A stretch of 64,000 nucleotides of DNA, taken from assembly GCF_002270355.1 (NCBI RefSeq), contig NZ_NJFZ01000007.1, positions 124,001 through 188,000 of the forward strand. The letters are read 5' to 3'. How positions within the stretch are numbered: position 1 is the first letter of the stretch; every line of letters begins with the position of its first letter. Position numbers and translations under genes: made by a program. Origin of the DNA: Flectobacillus sp. BAB-3569 (lineage in GTDB: Bacteria > Bacteroidota > Bacteroidia > Cytophagales > Spirosomataceae). Shown here piece after piece: positions 17,486 through 26,803 of this stretch. The notes under the pieces were generated by a model. That model saw nothing but the letters and a program-made list of their open reading frames with translations. It ran no database searches and was not told where the DNA came from.

Positions 17486-18792
17486 GTGAAATACACACTA
17501 TCTCTATTCGTACTTTTACTCTTTTTTGCCTTTGCAGGGTCTGCACAAAATGGCAGTTCTACCGACACTGTCGAAATCATTAGTAAGCTTAAGCCAGGCG
17601 AAAAAGCCTATCTGTATTACTACAATCAATTTCAAGAATTCCCGACGCCAATTGAATTTAATCAAACTAAAAAATCAAAGTCGCATTTAAGAATTTGCTA
17701 ATTCTTAAGGATACTGAGAAACAAATGACGTTTCCCATTACCAATTCGGAGAAATTGTATGTTATCAAGGATGCTGAAAAAATCACAAGATTGGTATCTG
17801 ACGATAAAAACCGAACTAACGAATTGGCTTTTTTAGTACCTATTATTGCCAGTAATCAAGATTTTTTTGCTTTTGGTAAATCGCTAGACTACCGCTCTAT
17901 TTGGCAAAAAATTGATGCTGCAAATACCAAAAATGTCGTAGCACCAAGCTATATAGAAATACTAAAAAATCATGTTTACAGCAATTATCTGGCAATGATT
18001 GCCTCAAACTACTTATATCCTGAAGGGAAAAACACGTCGGGCTCGGCGTGGGCACTACTCGAAAAAGAAAAAGCCGCCTATCAAAATGAAAACTTTCTGA
18101 AGGATGCTCAATTTCGTACGGCATTGATCAATTATGAAAAAGCCTTGCTAAAAAAGGCGATGGTATCAACTACCGATTTTGGTGGTATCGAACAATCCAT
18201 TTCAAGTAATTTTAGAGGAAAAATCAAAGATTTTTTGCTGTTTGCATTTCTGTGTCATCCTCAAAAACAAGATGCTAAGTTTGATACAGCGCTCCAAAAT
18301 TATCTGAATGCTTCGCAAAACAAAGAATATGTCGAGTATCTCAAAGAGAAATATCTAAGTGGTCCAAAAGTTAAAAATGGAAATCTACTCTCTGATAAAA
18401 ATGAGAGTATTTCTATGGATGAAATCCTAAAACAACACAAAGGAAAAGTCATTTACCTTGACTTTTGGGCAAGTTGGTGTGCACCATGCAGACAAGAAAT
18501 TCCCGATTCTAAAAAGCTTATTGCCTCCTATCAAGCCAAAGGATTGCAAGTCATTACCATCTCGATGGATGAAAACAAAGTAGCTTGGCAAAAGGCTTTA
18601 AAAGCAGAAGATCTTTCTCTTTCAGCTAATTATCTTTTGTCCAAAGATTTCGGCTCGGAGCTTGCCAAAAAATATAAGATTAAATCCATTCCTCGCTATA
18701 TGATTATTGACAAAAATGGCAAATTTATCAACACCAACGCTCCTCGCCCATCCGACCCCAAACTAAAGGAGTTGTTAAAAGAGCTTTTGTAG
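17486..18792 (+). CDS. TlpA-like thioredoxin-domain protein 4 (frameshifted as written)
   Basis: The GTG start at 17486 gives a signal peptide (LLFFAFAGSAQ) and a DUF4369-like beta region that stops at 17701. The rest lies in another frame. Adding one A to the A6 run at 17669-17674 yields 435 residues reading FNQTKKIKVAFKNLLILKD across the join. The C-terminal domain has VIYLDFWASWCAPC, VITISMDENK, SIPRYMII and the tail NTNAPRPSDPKL. The cause is a sequence error or a recent frameshift. An alternative start after the break would lack an export signal, so I do not treat the second part as a separate gene. Confidence 0.75.
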
Positions 18793-18849
18793 AGGAGACG
18801 CTTACTACCTGTTTTTTAAATACCTTATAACCCACAAACAACACATTCT

Positions 18850-18881
18850 CCTTAGTGGGCGACTTAAGTCGCCCACTAAGG
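18850..18881. repeat. Perfect 32-bp palindrome
   Basis: CCTTAGTGGGCGACTT followed immediately by its reverse complement. It is GC-rich against an AT-rich background. Similar REP-like palindromes are scattered in many Bacteroidota genomes. It may also terminate the TlpA array transcript. Confidence 0.75.
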
Positions 18882-18914
18882 GAAATGACAATTAAAGGTG
18901 GAATGACTATCTCT

Positions 18915-18934
18915 AGACGCAAAGTATTGCGTCT
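18915..18934. repeat. Single copy of the 2.4-kb hairpin motif
   Basis: AGACGCAA-AGTA-TTGCGTCT, then CTACAGG and TGAAAT. It is the same hairpin as in the 2419-2850 array, with a T-to-C change in one arm and the compensating A-to-G change in the other. This supports selection or copying of the folded form. Confidence 0.7.
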
Positions 18935-19142
18935 CTACAGGTGAAATTTATCCTAATAATAATCACTAATTCACTCAATTCTGGATGACCCTTGTTTAGT
19001 TTACTCCTAATTGTCACCCTAATCTCAACTCATTTACGTTCAAATATCTGAGCAACTGCCCCTTCAATCCCAATTTAATCCTTTTATCTTACTTCATTTT
19101 GTCATTATACAAAGTAAAAATATAACCTTACATATTTATTTA

Positions 19143-19225
19143 TTATTAGTCTAAATAAATATTTGCACAACACATCTTTGAGACTTACTTTTGTTGAGCC
19201 TTTTATTTGTATTTAGTCTAAATAG
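19143..19225 (+). promoter_or_regulatory. Two inverted-repeat operators, Fur-like candidates
   Basis: TTATTAGTCTAAATAA (19143-19158) and TATTTAGTCTAAATAG (19210-19225), 67 bp apart. The second contains the perfect inverted repeat ATTTAG-T-CTAAAT. Both lie 73-155 bp upstream of a TonB receptor gene. AT-rich ATTTAGnCTAAAT-type sites have been proposed as iron-responsive (Fur) boxes in Bacteroidota. Assignment to Fur is inference from form and context. Confidence 0.6.
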
Positions 19226-19297
19226 AACACACTATTCAAACCTAATAGATATAATTGATGATGGCGAAAAAATCACATACATAGTTTGCAAAATTTT

Positions 19298-21705
19298 ATG
19301 AAAATCACGGTTACTACGTTTCTACTCATACTAGCCTATTTTACCTCCTTTTCACAAATCGCAACGATTAAAGGTCGAGTTTACAGTCAAAACGAAGGAG
19401 GAATTAGTCACGCTAGTATTCGGCTTGCCAATAGCAACATTGCTACACTGGCTGATAACAACGGCTATTTTACTTTGAAAAAAGTCCCTTATGGACAGTA
19501 TGACCTTGTGGTTTCTTCCGTCGAAATCGAAACTCGAAGTATCAAGATTAATGTCAATCAGGCACATACAGAAATACCTGTTGTGGTAAAGCATCAAAGT
19601 CTTGACTTGGCAGAAGTAAATGTGGTACAAAAAACCGAAAAAAGGGAAATTGAGACAAGTGGTTTTGCTGTTAACATCATCGAAACAAAGGATATTGCCC
19701 AACGAAATGTTCAAACCAATGAAATGTTGGATAGAACTGTAGGTATCAGAGTTCGACAAATGGTGGCTTAGGTTCGGCCGTCAATTATAATCTCAATGGC
19801 ATGTCGGGCAACTCCGTCAGAATTTTCATTGACGGTATTTCAATTTCGACTTATGGTGAATCCTTCAGTCTCAACAGTATTCCTCCTGCACTAATCGAAC
19901 GAATTGAAGTGTATAAAGGTGTTATTCCTGCACACTTAGCAGATGACGCTCTTGGTGGTGCCATCAATGTTATTTTGAAAAAAGGTGGTATGAATAACCT
20001 CTCAGCTTCTGTGTCCTATGGGTCTTTCAATACTTTCCAAACCAACTTCAATGCTTCTTTCCGAGAAGAAAAAACGGGCTTCACGGTCAAGGCCTCTGGC
20101 TTTCATAATTACTCAGATAATGACTATGAAGTATGGGGAAAGTTTGTAAGAAATATTCTGCCCAATGGTCGTTACGATTATGTTAGAGCCAAAAGGTTTG
20201 ATGATGCTTATCGCTCCACAGGCGGACAAATTCAAGTAGGCTTTACCAATGTGCGATGGGCAGACCAATTTATGATTGGCTATAATGGCTCAGATGATTA
20301 CAAAGAAATTCAGCACGGAACATACATGTCGATTCCTTACAAAGGGCGATTTACGGAGTCGCAAGCTCATGTTTTTAGTCTTAATTATATCAAGAAAGAC
20401 TTCATGACCAAAGGCTTAGAATTCAACATCAATGGGATGTATAGTCAAAGAGCTCAGCTAGTGGTAGACACCGTAAAATGGAATTATAATTGGTATGGGC
20501 AAATCAGCATTGGTCTGAACGGCGACCCCATTTTAAGACCTAGCGGTGCTCAACAAGCAGCACCAACTATCAATCATATCAATAGAAATGTAAGTACTTT
20601 CAGAGCTGGTTTTAATTATGATTTAAACCGCAATCATAGAATCGTATTGAATCATATCTATTACGCCATTGATAGAAATGAGCAAGATATGATGCGTTCT
20701 GAAGTTGAGCGCACCTTTATTGGCACCCGAAATCTTGTCAAAAATATTACTTCTATCGCTTACGAACTAAGAGCTTTTGACTCAAAGTTCAAGAATAATA
20801 TCTTCACTAAATTCTACCAGCAAGGGATAGACCGCATGGACCCTGTTCTAACATTTGTTGAAAATCAACCCATTACCACTGAAAACAAAACCAATAGCAG
20901 CAAAACTGCCACAGGCTACGGTATTGCCATGTCTTATGCTATTGCGCCGAAATATACCATTTTGGTATCAGCCGAAAAGGCAGTTCGACTACCTTCAGAA
21001 AATGAGGTATTTGGAAGTCCAGGCGAAAACATTGTGGAAAACTTTGGTATCCGTCCAGAGGTAAGTTACAACTTGAATGTGGGTCTGAATGGAGCAAACT
21101 TCCAAGTGGGAAAGCATAAATACTCGTTTACAGTATCGGGTTTTATTCGTGATACTCGTGATAAAATTACCCAAAGAATCAACCCTCGCCTCAACGATGC
21201 GGTACAAACGAATCCTTACGAAAACTTAGGAAAAACAAAGGCGATTGGTTTCGAATCGGATTTTAGATATACCTATAACAACAACCTGATGGTAGGGTTG
21301 AATATGTCAAAATTCAACTCGGTATTCAACATTCGTTATGACCCCAACGGACGAGAGTATGACTATTATAACAAGCAATTGCCCAACGAACCTTACTGGA
21401 CAGCCAATACTAATATTCAATACTCTTTTAAAAATATTCTCCAGAAAAACACTGTCCTGAATCTTTACTACAGTTTCAGATTTGTAGAGAGATTTTATAC
21501 TACTTGGTTAGACATTGAAGACTTCAGAACTCCACGCCAATATATTCAAGACATTGGTGTAAGCTATGCTTTTCCAAACAACAAATTTGTTATTACCGCC
21601 GATGCCAAAAATATTCTTGATGCGCAAGTGTACGACAATTTTGCTGTTCAAAAACCTGGAAGAGCCTTCTACCTGAAACTTAATTATATGCTTAGTAAAT
21701 TTTAA
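19298..21705 (+). CDS. TonB-dependent receptor, probable iron/siderophore type (frameshifted as written)
   Basis: The ATG at 19298 is preferred over a TTG at 19286. One extra A at 19758-19760 joins the two frames into 802 residues, reading GIRVRQNGGLGSAVNYNLNG across the break. Order: signal peptide, carboxypeptidase-regulatory-like domain (IATIKGRVYSQNEGGISHAS), plug domain (NEMLDRTVGI, IFIDGISI, IERIEVYKGVIPAHL, LGGAINVILKK) and a 22-strand-type barrel ending GRAFYLKLNYMLSKF, with terminal Phe. Fur-like sites upstream and a DUF4374 protein 17 bp downstream suggest iron-complex uptake (inference). The break lies in a run of only three As, less typical of homopolymer miscalls. Confidence 0.82.
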
Positions 21706-21722
21706 TAAACCAATACATACAA

Positions 21723-23039
21723 ATGAAAAATCAGTTTAAAACCCTATCAATTATTGCTGCTACTGTCTATACCTTATCAAGTTGCACTAAGGTAGACTCT
21801 TCCGAAAATGTTGACCCTGTAACCAATCAAGATCGCTGGATTACCGTGGCTGGTGCTTTGATGAGTACAACCCCAGGCGATGGCAATGGCGGAACGATGG
21901 TTTATTCGGTAAGTAAAGAGGATGCTCGAAATCCCAATATCTCAATTAATGTTTATGACAAAGGTTTTCCTGTAAAATCTACCAGAACGGCTCGTTTACA
22001 ATCTTCTGAAGACGGAAACACTTTGTTTAACATTGCTTATTCAGGCGATAACGGAGGCGAATTTGCTCGCTATAAAGTCAATGGCGCAGGTAGTTTTACC
22101 CAACAAGATGTTACGGTAAACATTTCCCAATATGCTACCACAACACCTCGCTGGTCAAAGTTATATGATGGCGACAAAACGGGTGTTGCTCTTAATGTTA
22201 CAGGAATTGCAGCCAACAATGCTACTGACAAAACTAAGTCCTTTCAATACTACCGTGGCGTAGCAACGGTTCTTTCTTTAGACTTACAAAATGTTCTTAT
22301 CAATAGCTATAGACAATATCAAATCCCGCTTGCTACAGCAGAAGAACTCAATGGTCACTGTATTTTCCGTTTGGATGCTCCAGTGTTGAACAAAGCACAA
22401 AACAAGTTGATTCTTGGTACATGGATGCGCAAATACAACCCTGCTACTGGACTTACCGAAAGTACCTTCGACCGTCTAGGTAGCAAGTCTGTTATTGTTG
22501 ATTATCCTTCTCTCGAAAACCCTAAAGTCATTACCTCCACTGTTGGTTTTGGTGATAATAGTGGCTATCGTAGTCCTAATGCCTTTGTGGCCACAGATGG
22601 CAATATCTATCAGGCAACCCAACGTGATAGCAAAGGCTCACATATCTTAAGAATTAATCAAAATAATGAATATGACAATTCTTATGTATTTAGCTTAGAC
22701 GCTGCTCTTGGCGTAAAAGGTGTGTATGTTGACTGTTGGAAATATGCTGGAAATGGAATTGCTTATGCCCTATATACTCACGATGGCACTACGCAAGGAT
22801 ATGTAGCTCGTTTGGACCTAAACGCCAAAACAGCCACAAAAATTGATATTACTTACGATGCTGACTTAAATTTTGGACAATATCAGGGTATTTTGGTAAG
22901 TGGAGACGAGGTATTTGTTGCCGTAACACCTGTAGGAAAAGATGGGAATATTTATATTTTTAACAAGAAAACAGGTACTGTTACAAAAGGGGCAACATTA
23001 GTTAATAAAGCAGGAAATCACTACATCGGTATTTTCTAG
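21723..23039 (+). CDS. DUF4374 lipoprotein
   Basis: 438 residues. Lipoprotein signal (VYTLSSCTKV). The mature protein is beta-rich with repeating blade-like segments (for example GGTMVYSVSK, GVYVDCWKYAGNGIAYALY, EVFVAVTPVGKDGNIYIFN), consistent with a beta-propeller as expected for DUF4374. These proteins commonly accompany siderophore-type TonB receptors in Bacteroidota and are presumed surface partners; their ligand is not established. The gene begins 17 bp after the receptor stop, so it is probably in the same operon under the Fur-like sites. Confidence 0.85.
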   Translation: MKNQFKTLSIIAATVYTLSSCTKVDSSENVDPVTNQDRWITVAGALMSTTPGDGNGGTMVYSVSKEDARNPNISINVYDKGFPVKSTRTARLQSSEDGNTLFNIAYSGDNGGEFARYKVNGAGSFTQQDVTVNISQYATTTPRWSKLYDGDKTGVALNVTGIAANNATDKTKSFQYYRGVATVLSLDLQNVLINSYRQYQIPLATAEELNGHCIFRLDAPVLNKAQNKLILGTWMRKYNPATGLTESTFDRLGSKSVIVDYPSLENPKVITSTVGFGDNSGYRSPNAFVATDGNIYQATQRDSKGSHILRINQNNEYDNSYVFSLDAALGVKGVYVDCWKYAGNGIAYALYTHDGTTQGYVARLDLNAKTATKIDITYDADLNFGQYQGILVSGDEVFVAVTPVGKDGNIYIFNKKTGTVTKGATLVNKAGNHYIGIF

Positions 23040-23065
23040 AAAATATCATACAAGAGCTGTATCGA

Positions 23066-23177
23066 ATTGAGCGAATTGAGATTGAGTGAATGAGTGATTA
23101 TTTAAAAAATCTATATTCTAGCAGTAGAGACTACTGGTAAAATTTATCCTAATAATAATCACTAATTCACTCAACCA
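23066..23177. repeat. Dispersed inverted repeat (TGAGTGAAT family)
   Basis: The arm TGAGTGAATGAGTGATTATT (23083) pairs with AATAATCACTAATTCACTCA (23156). The right arm recurs at 18950-18980 (ATCCTAATAATAATCACTAA) and the left arm at 61048-61083. It lies between convergent genes. Confidence 0.75.
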
Positions 23178-23199
23178 CTCATTCAAAAACATTCATTCC

Positions 23200-25995
23200 C
23201 TATCTCATTCTTTTTTCAAAAAGATGAAAAACTGGTATATCTACACTCAACGTCATGCCATAACGCAACATGCTTACTTCTGAAACGGTATTAGTCAAAC
23301 CGCCTGAGGAACTGGTTACGTTGACATCTCTCAATTGTGGTGTAATTTGCGCTCCTACTTTCAAGGCAATTGGTGCATTTTTGACGCCCCAAACCAAATA
23401 ACACCCTGGCGCAAAGATTTGTGAAAACTTGATTTTCGGAAAACCATTAATCTCATCTCCTTGTGACCAACGATAACTAAATGCCGCCCCAATATCTACA
23501 ATTGGCACAAACAAGCTCAACGAATGCCCGCCTCGACTATCTCTTTCGTAACCGCCCAATACCTTACGTTTTTTGCCCCAACTAAATGCCACACCAATCG
23601 GAGCGGTAATACCTGTCACAAAGGCACTTTGCGACACGCCTCTACTTGAGGCAATGGGTTGCTCAACGCCCGCATACAACCCTGGGTAAGCATTGATATC
23701 GAGACTAAAAGCATTTTTGCGCTTAAGACTATACGAGCCAACAGGAGCTGCATATTTATCAATAATCTCCTGCAAATCCGTGGTCGAATCGGAGGTAATT
23801 ACATCGGTCATAAAATTGGCATAAAACGTAATTTGGTCAAATTTTGCTTTAAGACGTTCCTTCTGTTTTTCCTGAACCTTGGTATTATTTTGAGCCATCA
23901 ATTCATCGATATTTTTTACTTCTGATAAGCTTTTCTGAATACTTTCAAAAGTCCTTTTCTGACTTGTCAAATCTTCTACTTGCTTTTGTAGCAACTCCAA
24001 TTGGGTTTTGGTTTCTTGTAATTTTTTAATGGTCAAAATTCTCAAAGAATCTTTGTCCATATTGTCTTTCAGTTGCTTTAAGAGCACATTAGCTTCTTTT
24101 TCTTTTGTCGCAATCAAGCCTTTATTGGCCAGCAAATCTTTTTCTACCTGAGCAATATGTGTTTTTTGTAAAATCGCCAAGCCATTATTCAAAAGCCCTA
24201 AGCGGACATCTTTAGGACGAACCTCTGCCCATATAGGCTTCATTGCCGCAATGGTATGCAATAAGCCTGAACCATAGCTTTTGGTATAAAATGCCTTAAT
24301 TGCTTCGATGGCATCGGTGGCGATGGGTTTCCATTTTTGATTGTAAGCACTTTTGTAAAAACTTGTATCTGGCTCGCCACTTTTTAGTAAATACTTGATT
24401 TGAAAACCTACATTCACCATGTCAAAAATTGATTGGGTGTAGTGTAAAAATGGCTTCACGTCTCGCAAAGGCAGATTATCCGAAGTGGAATTATACAAAA
24501 TCTGCTTTTGAATATCATCTAGCATGAGTAAAAACTGGCTAACCGTCTGATTAAAATATTCCAAACGATTATTGGACTCACCGAGCCAATTTCCAAGGCT
24601 TTGTCCATCAGCACCTACTTTCAAATTATTGAAAAGCAAGGTGTCTTTTTGGTACAACAAGCCCAAGAAATAGCGACCAACCAAAGGGTCCGAAAACTGC
24701 TTCAATGCCTCCGAAGGACGAATCCACATCTTATTGGCAGGATCGTTAGTCAGGTCAATGAGGTTGTCAGACAACAATGCCAACAAACGTATCGTGCGAC
24801 TCACTTCCGAAGTTCGAATATCGGCATCGGTCGCATAACGTGTTTTCAGAAAATCTAAAAGTGTTGCTGGATTGGTACCTTTTTCTAATAAATCAAAAGA
24901 ATGATAAGTCATCAAGAAGATTTTGAAACTATCTTCTTTCAACATTTCAGGGTGATATTGTTGAATATAACTTTCAAAATTCTGTGGAATTTTGGTTACA
25001 TCCGAATGAAAAGCCGCTAACCAAGTATTTCCCAGAGAAGGCAAACGATAGATATTTTCATCGTTTTGTAACATCAAGTAAGTAGAAGGAAAGAAAGCCC
25101 TCAGCTCAGGAATCGTATCGAGACGATTGCGGAGTTTATCAAAAAAAGCTAAAGTCAATTCCTGTTTAGTACGTTTGACCAACCATCTGGCGGTGGCGTC
25201 CACCATGCGAGTAGTCATGTCGAGCGACAAGCCCGAACCAGAGGTAGAAGTACTTTGCAACTGAGGTTTACGCGTATTATTCAGTGCATCTGTAGTCACA
25301 AAAGATTGCGTTTCGAGAATCTCTTTTTCTTTTTTCTTAATAAGATTTTTATTAATAACCGAATCCATAATCGCTATGCGAGCGCCTGCCATTTCGCTCA
25401 AAGTCGAATCCAAATCAGACGCTATTTCACCCACCTTAAACTGAGTTATTTGAATCGACTCTTGATATTTTTGTCGAACAGAATCAGGCATTGGCTCGAA
25501 CTTTACATACAAATTACGGCTCGAAATAGGCAAACGTTCTGAACCTGCAAAACTGGTCGTTTTATATACCACATTGACTTTGTAGCGTGTATTGAGCGAG
25601 TCGATGCGTAGTTTGAGTTTGCTCATAAGCGTATCTATTGCCTTGGCTGTTACACGAGCTTTGTCATTGATTACTGACTGAGCACCGTCAAACTCATGAA
25701 ACAATTTAAAGGCATTAGGCAACTGATTAATCGTATTCAGCTCATTATTGACTTTAGAAAAAGGCTTTTTTACAAAACTTTTAATCGCCTCATAATCTTT
25801 GGCATTCATAACTCTTTTAGTATCCAAATAGCCAAAGAAAGTCCTTTTGGCGCCTCCACGGCTAGCATTTGGATAAATTTTCTCCAAAGAATCCTTGTAC
25901 ACACGCAAGGTGAGTGCATCATAATAGGCATTTTGAGAAAATGAGGAAAAGCCCCAAAACAAGCATATTCCCACTAATAGTAAACGTGTTTTCAT
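23200..25995 (-). CDS. Large secreted protein, coiled coil plus C-terminal barrel-like domain
   Basis: 931 residues that I do not recognise as a named family. It has a signal peptide (LLLVGICLFWGFSSFSQ). The first 600 residues are mostly helical. A predicted coiled coil lies near residues 620-720 (KEANVLLKQLKDNMDKDS, QLELLQKQVEDL). The last 180 residues alternate polar and aromatic residues in strand-like pieces (GISTPIG-type turns, GHSLSLFVPIVDIGAAFSYRW), suggesting a small outer-membrane barrel. One reading is an outer-membrane protein with a long periplasmic domain. The gene is isolated between two repeat clusters, convergent with the DUF4374 gene. Confidence 0.7.
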   Translation of the reverse strand: MKTRLLLVGICLFWGFSSFSQNAYYDALTLRVYKDSLEKIYPNASRGGAKRTFFGYLDTKRVMNAKDYEAIKSFVKKPFSKVNNELNTINQLPNAFKLFHEFDGAQSVINDKARVTAKAIDTLMSKLKLRIDSLNTRYKVNVVYKTTSFAGSERLPISSRNLYVKFEPMPDSVRQKYQESIQITQFKVGEIASDLDSTLSEMAGARIAIMDSVINKNLIKKKEKEILETQSFVTTDALNNTRKPQLQSTSTSGSGLSLDMTTRMVDATARWLVKRTKQELTLAFFDKLRNRLDTIPELRAFFPSTYLMLQNDENIYRLPSLGNTWLAAFHSDVTKIPQNFESYIQQYHPEMLKEDSFKIFLMTYHSFDLLEKGTNPATLLDFLKTRYATDADIRTSEVSRTIRLLALLSDNLIDLTNDPANKMWIRPSEALKQFSDPLVGRYFLGLLYQKDTLLFNNLKVGADGQSLGNWLGESNNRLEYFNQTVSQFLLMLDDIQKQILYNSTSDNLPLRDVKPFLHYTQSIFDMVNVGFQIKYLLKSGEPDTSFYKSAYNQKWKPIATDAIEAIKAFYTKSYGSGLLHTIAAMKPIWAEVRPKDVRLGLLNNGLAILQKTHIAQVEKDLLANKGLIATKEKEANVLLKQLKDNMDKDSLRILTIKKLQETKTQLELLQKQVEDLTSQKRTFESIQKSLSEVKNIDELMAQNNTKVQEKQKERLKAKFDQITFYANFMTDVITSDSTTDLQEIIDKYAAPVGSYSLKRKNAFSLDINAYPGLYAGVEQPIASSRGVSQSAFVTGITAPIGVAFSWGKKRKVLGGYERDSRGGHSLSLFVPIVDIGAAFSYRWSQGDEINGFPKIKFSQIFAPGCYLVWGVKNAPIALKVGAQITPQLRDVNVTSSSGGLTNTVSEVSMLRYGMTLSVDIPVFHLFEKRMR

Positions 25996-26029
25996 AGATT
26001 ATTTTATGAGTTAGAAAGAGTGGCAGGTG

Positions 26030-26150
26030 GTCAGATGTTGGCTATCGGCACTCGGCCGTCGGCTATCGGCGGTCGGCTGTCGAATGGATATATTTCCGAG
26101 TGCTGACGGCTGTTATAGCCCATCGCTGAAAGCCGACAGCCGACAGCCAT
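26030..26150. repeat. GC-rich repeat cluster (GGCTATCGGC / GCCGACAGCC)
   Basis: Direct copies of GGCTATCGGC, GGCCGTCGGC and GCGGTCGGCTGTCG are followed about 60 bp later by their complements GCCGACAGCCGACAGCC, so the region folds on itself. It is strikingly GC-rich relative to its surroundings. A related short pair occurs at 48826-48895. Confidence 0.7.
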
Positions 26151-26485
26151 CACACATAGCTATGTGCCCATGCCATGAGGGCAAATTGAAGTGGCAAACG
26201 AGCATACAAAATCCATTTAGGAAATTGTTTAAATTTATCGGAAGTCGCCATGTAAATATTGGCTGGAAAAACTGCCACAAAAAGTGCGATTAATCCCCAC
26301 GCAGCCCACGAACGAGTATTGTCAAATAAGAGTCCTGTCCCAAAAATAACTTCAGCAACACCACTCAATGCCACCATTAATTGATGAGCAGGAATATATG
26401 GCGGCATGATTGCTAGAAAAAACTTGGGCTTCACAAAGTGCAAAATACCAGCCAATATCATTAGTGAACTCAATAAGTACATCAT
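26150..26485 (-). CDS. DoxX-like small membrane protein
   Basis: 111 residues with four hydrophobic segments, no signal peptide apart from the first segment, and the DoxX-like pattern ILAGILHFVKPKFFLAIMPPY, followed by LSGVAEVIFGTGLL and FPANIYMATSD. Two adjacent ATGs (26485, 26482) are possible starts. DoxX-like proteins are inner-membrane proteins of poorly known function, some linked to redox or thiol stress. It is isolated, with repeats on both sides. Confidence 0.8.
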   Translation of the reverse strand: MMYLLSSLMILAGILHFVKPKFFLAIMPPYIPAHQLMVALSGVAEVIFGTGLLFDNTRSWAAWGLIALFVAVFPANIYMATSDKFKQFPKWILYARLPLQFALMAWAHSYV

Positions 26486-26518
26486 AGCTACGGATTTGAA
26501 AGGTTAGGAATATTTTGG

Positions 26519-26635
26519 ATATGAGATTTTTGATTGTGGATTTGGGATTCTGGTAGGTTTTTAAATTAAAACCATTAGATATTTACGAATCTGAAACCCG
26601 AAATCTAAAATCCCAAATCCTTCTGATAGCTCTAC
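26519..26635. repeat. Diverged MITE-like repeat
   Basis: GATTTTTGATTGTGGATTTGGGATT ... AATCTGAAACCCGAAATCTAAAATCCCAAATCC keeps the GGATTTGGGATT / AATCCCAAATCC ends of the elements at 7741, 9478 and 28322, but the core differs. Probably an old copy or a related element. Confidence 0.5.
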
Positions 26636-26717
26636 ACTCCAGATACACTAAGGTAGGGATAATTTATGTATCCTAAAACATTCTTATTTTACAGGCTGTT
26701 ATCTCAAATAGGAAGTG

Positions 26718-26725
26718 TAACTTTG
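26718..26725 (+). promoter_or_regulatory. Candidate -7 box for ubiE-porT
   Basis: TAACTTTG fits TAnnTTTG and lies 79 bp before the ATG of ubiE, inside the region that would be coding only if the far-upstream ATG at 26666 were used. It therefore argues for the start at 26804. No strong -33 box was seen. Confidence 0.35.
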
Positions 26726-26803
26726 TGGTCTGTTTTGGATTCTACAAATTACAGAAGTGCGGTTAGACTTCCAAGGCATTTTTTCATCAAAATATTTTGT
26801 ACA

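Noticed and set aside
26666-26803. 46-residue N-terminal extension of UbiE
   Set aside because: It is unlike UbiE and contains a promoter-like TAACTTTG; the ATG at 26804 gives the normal length.
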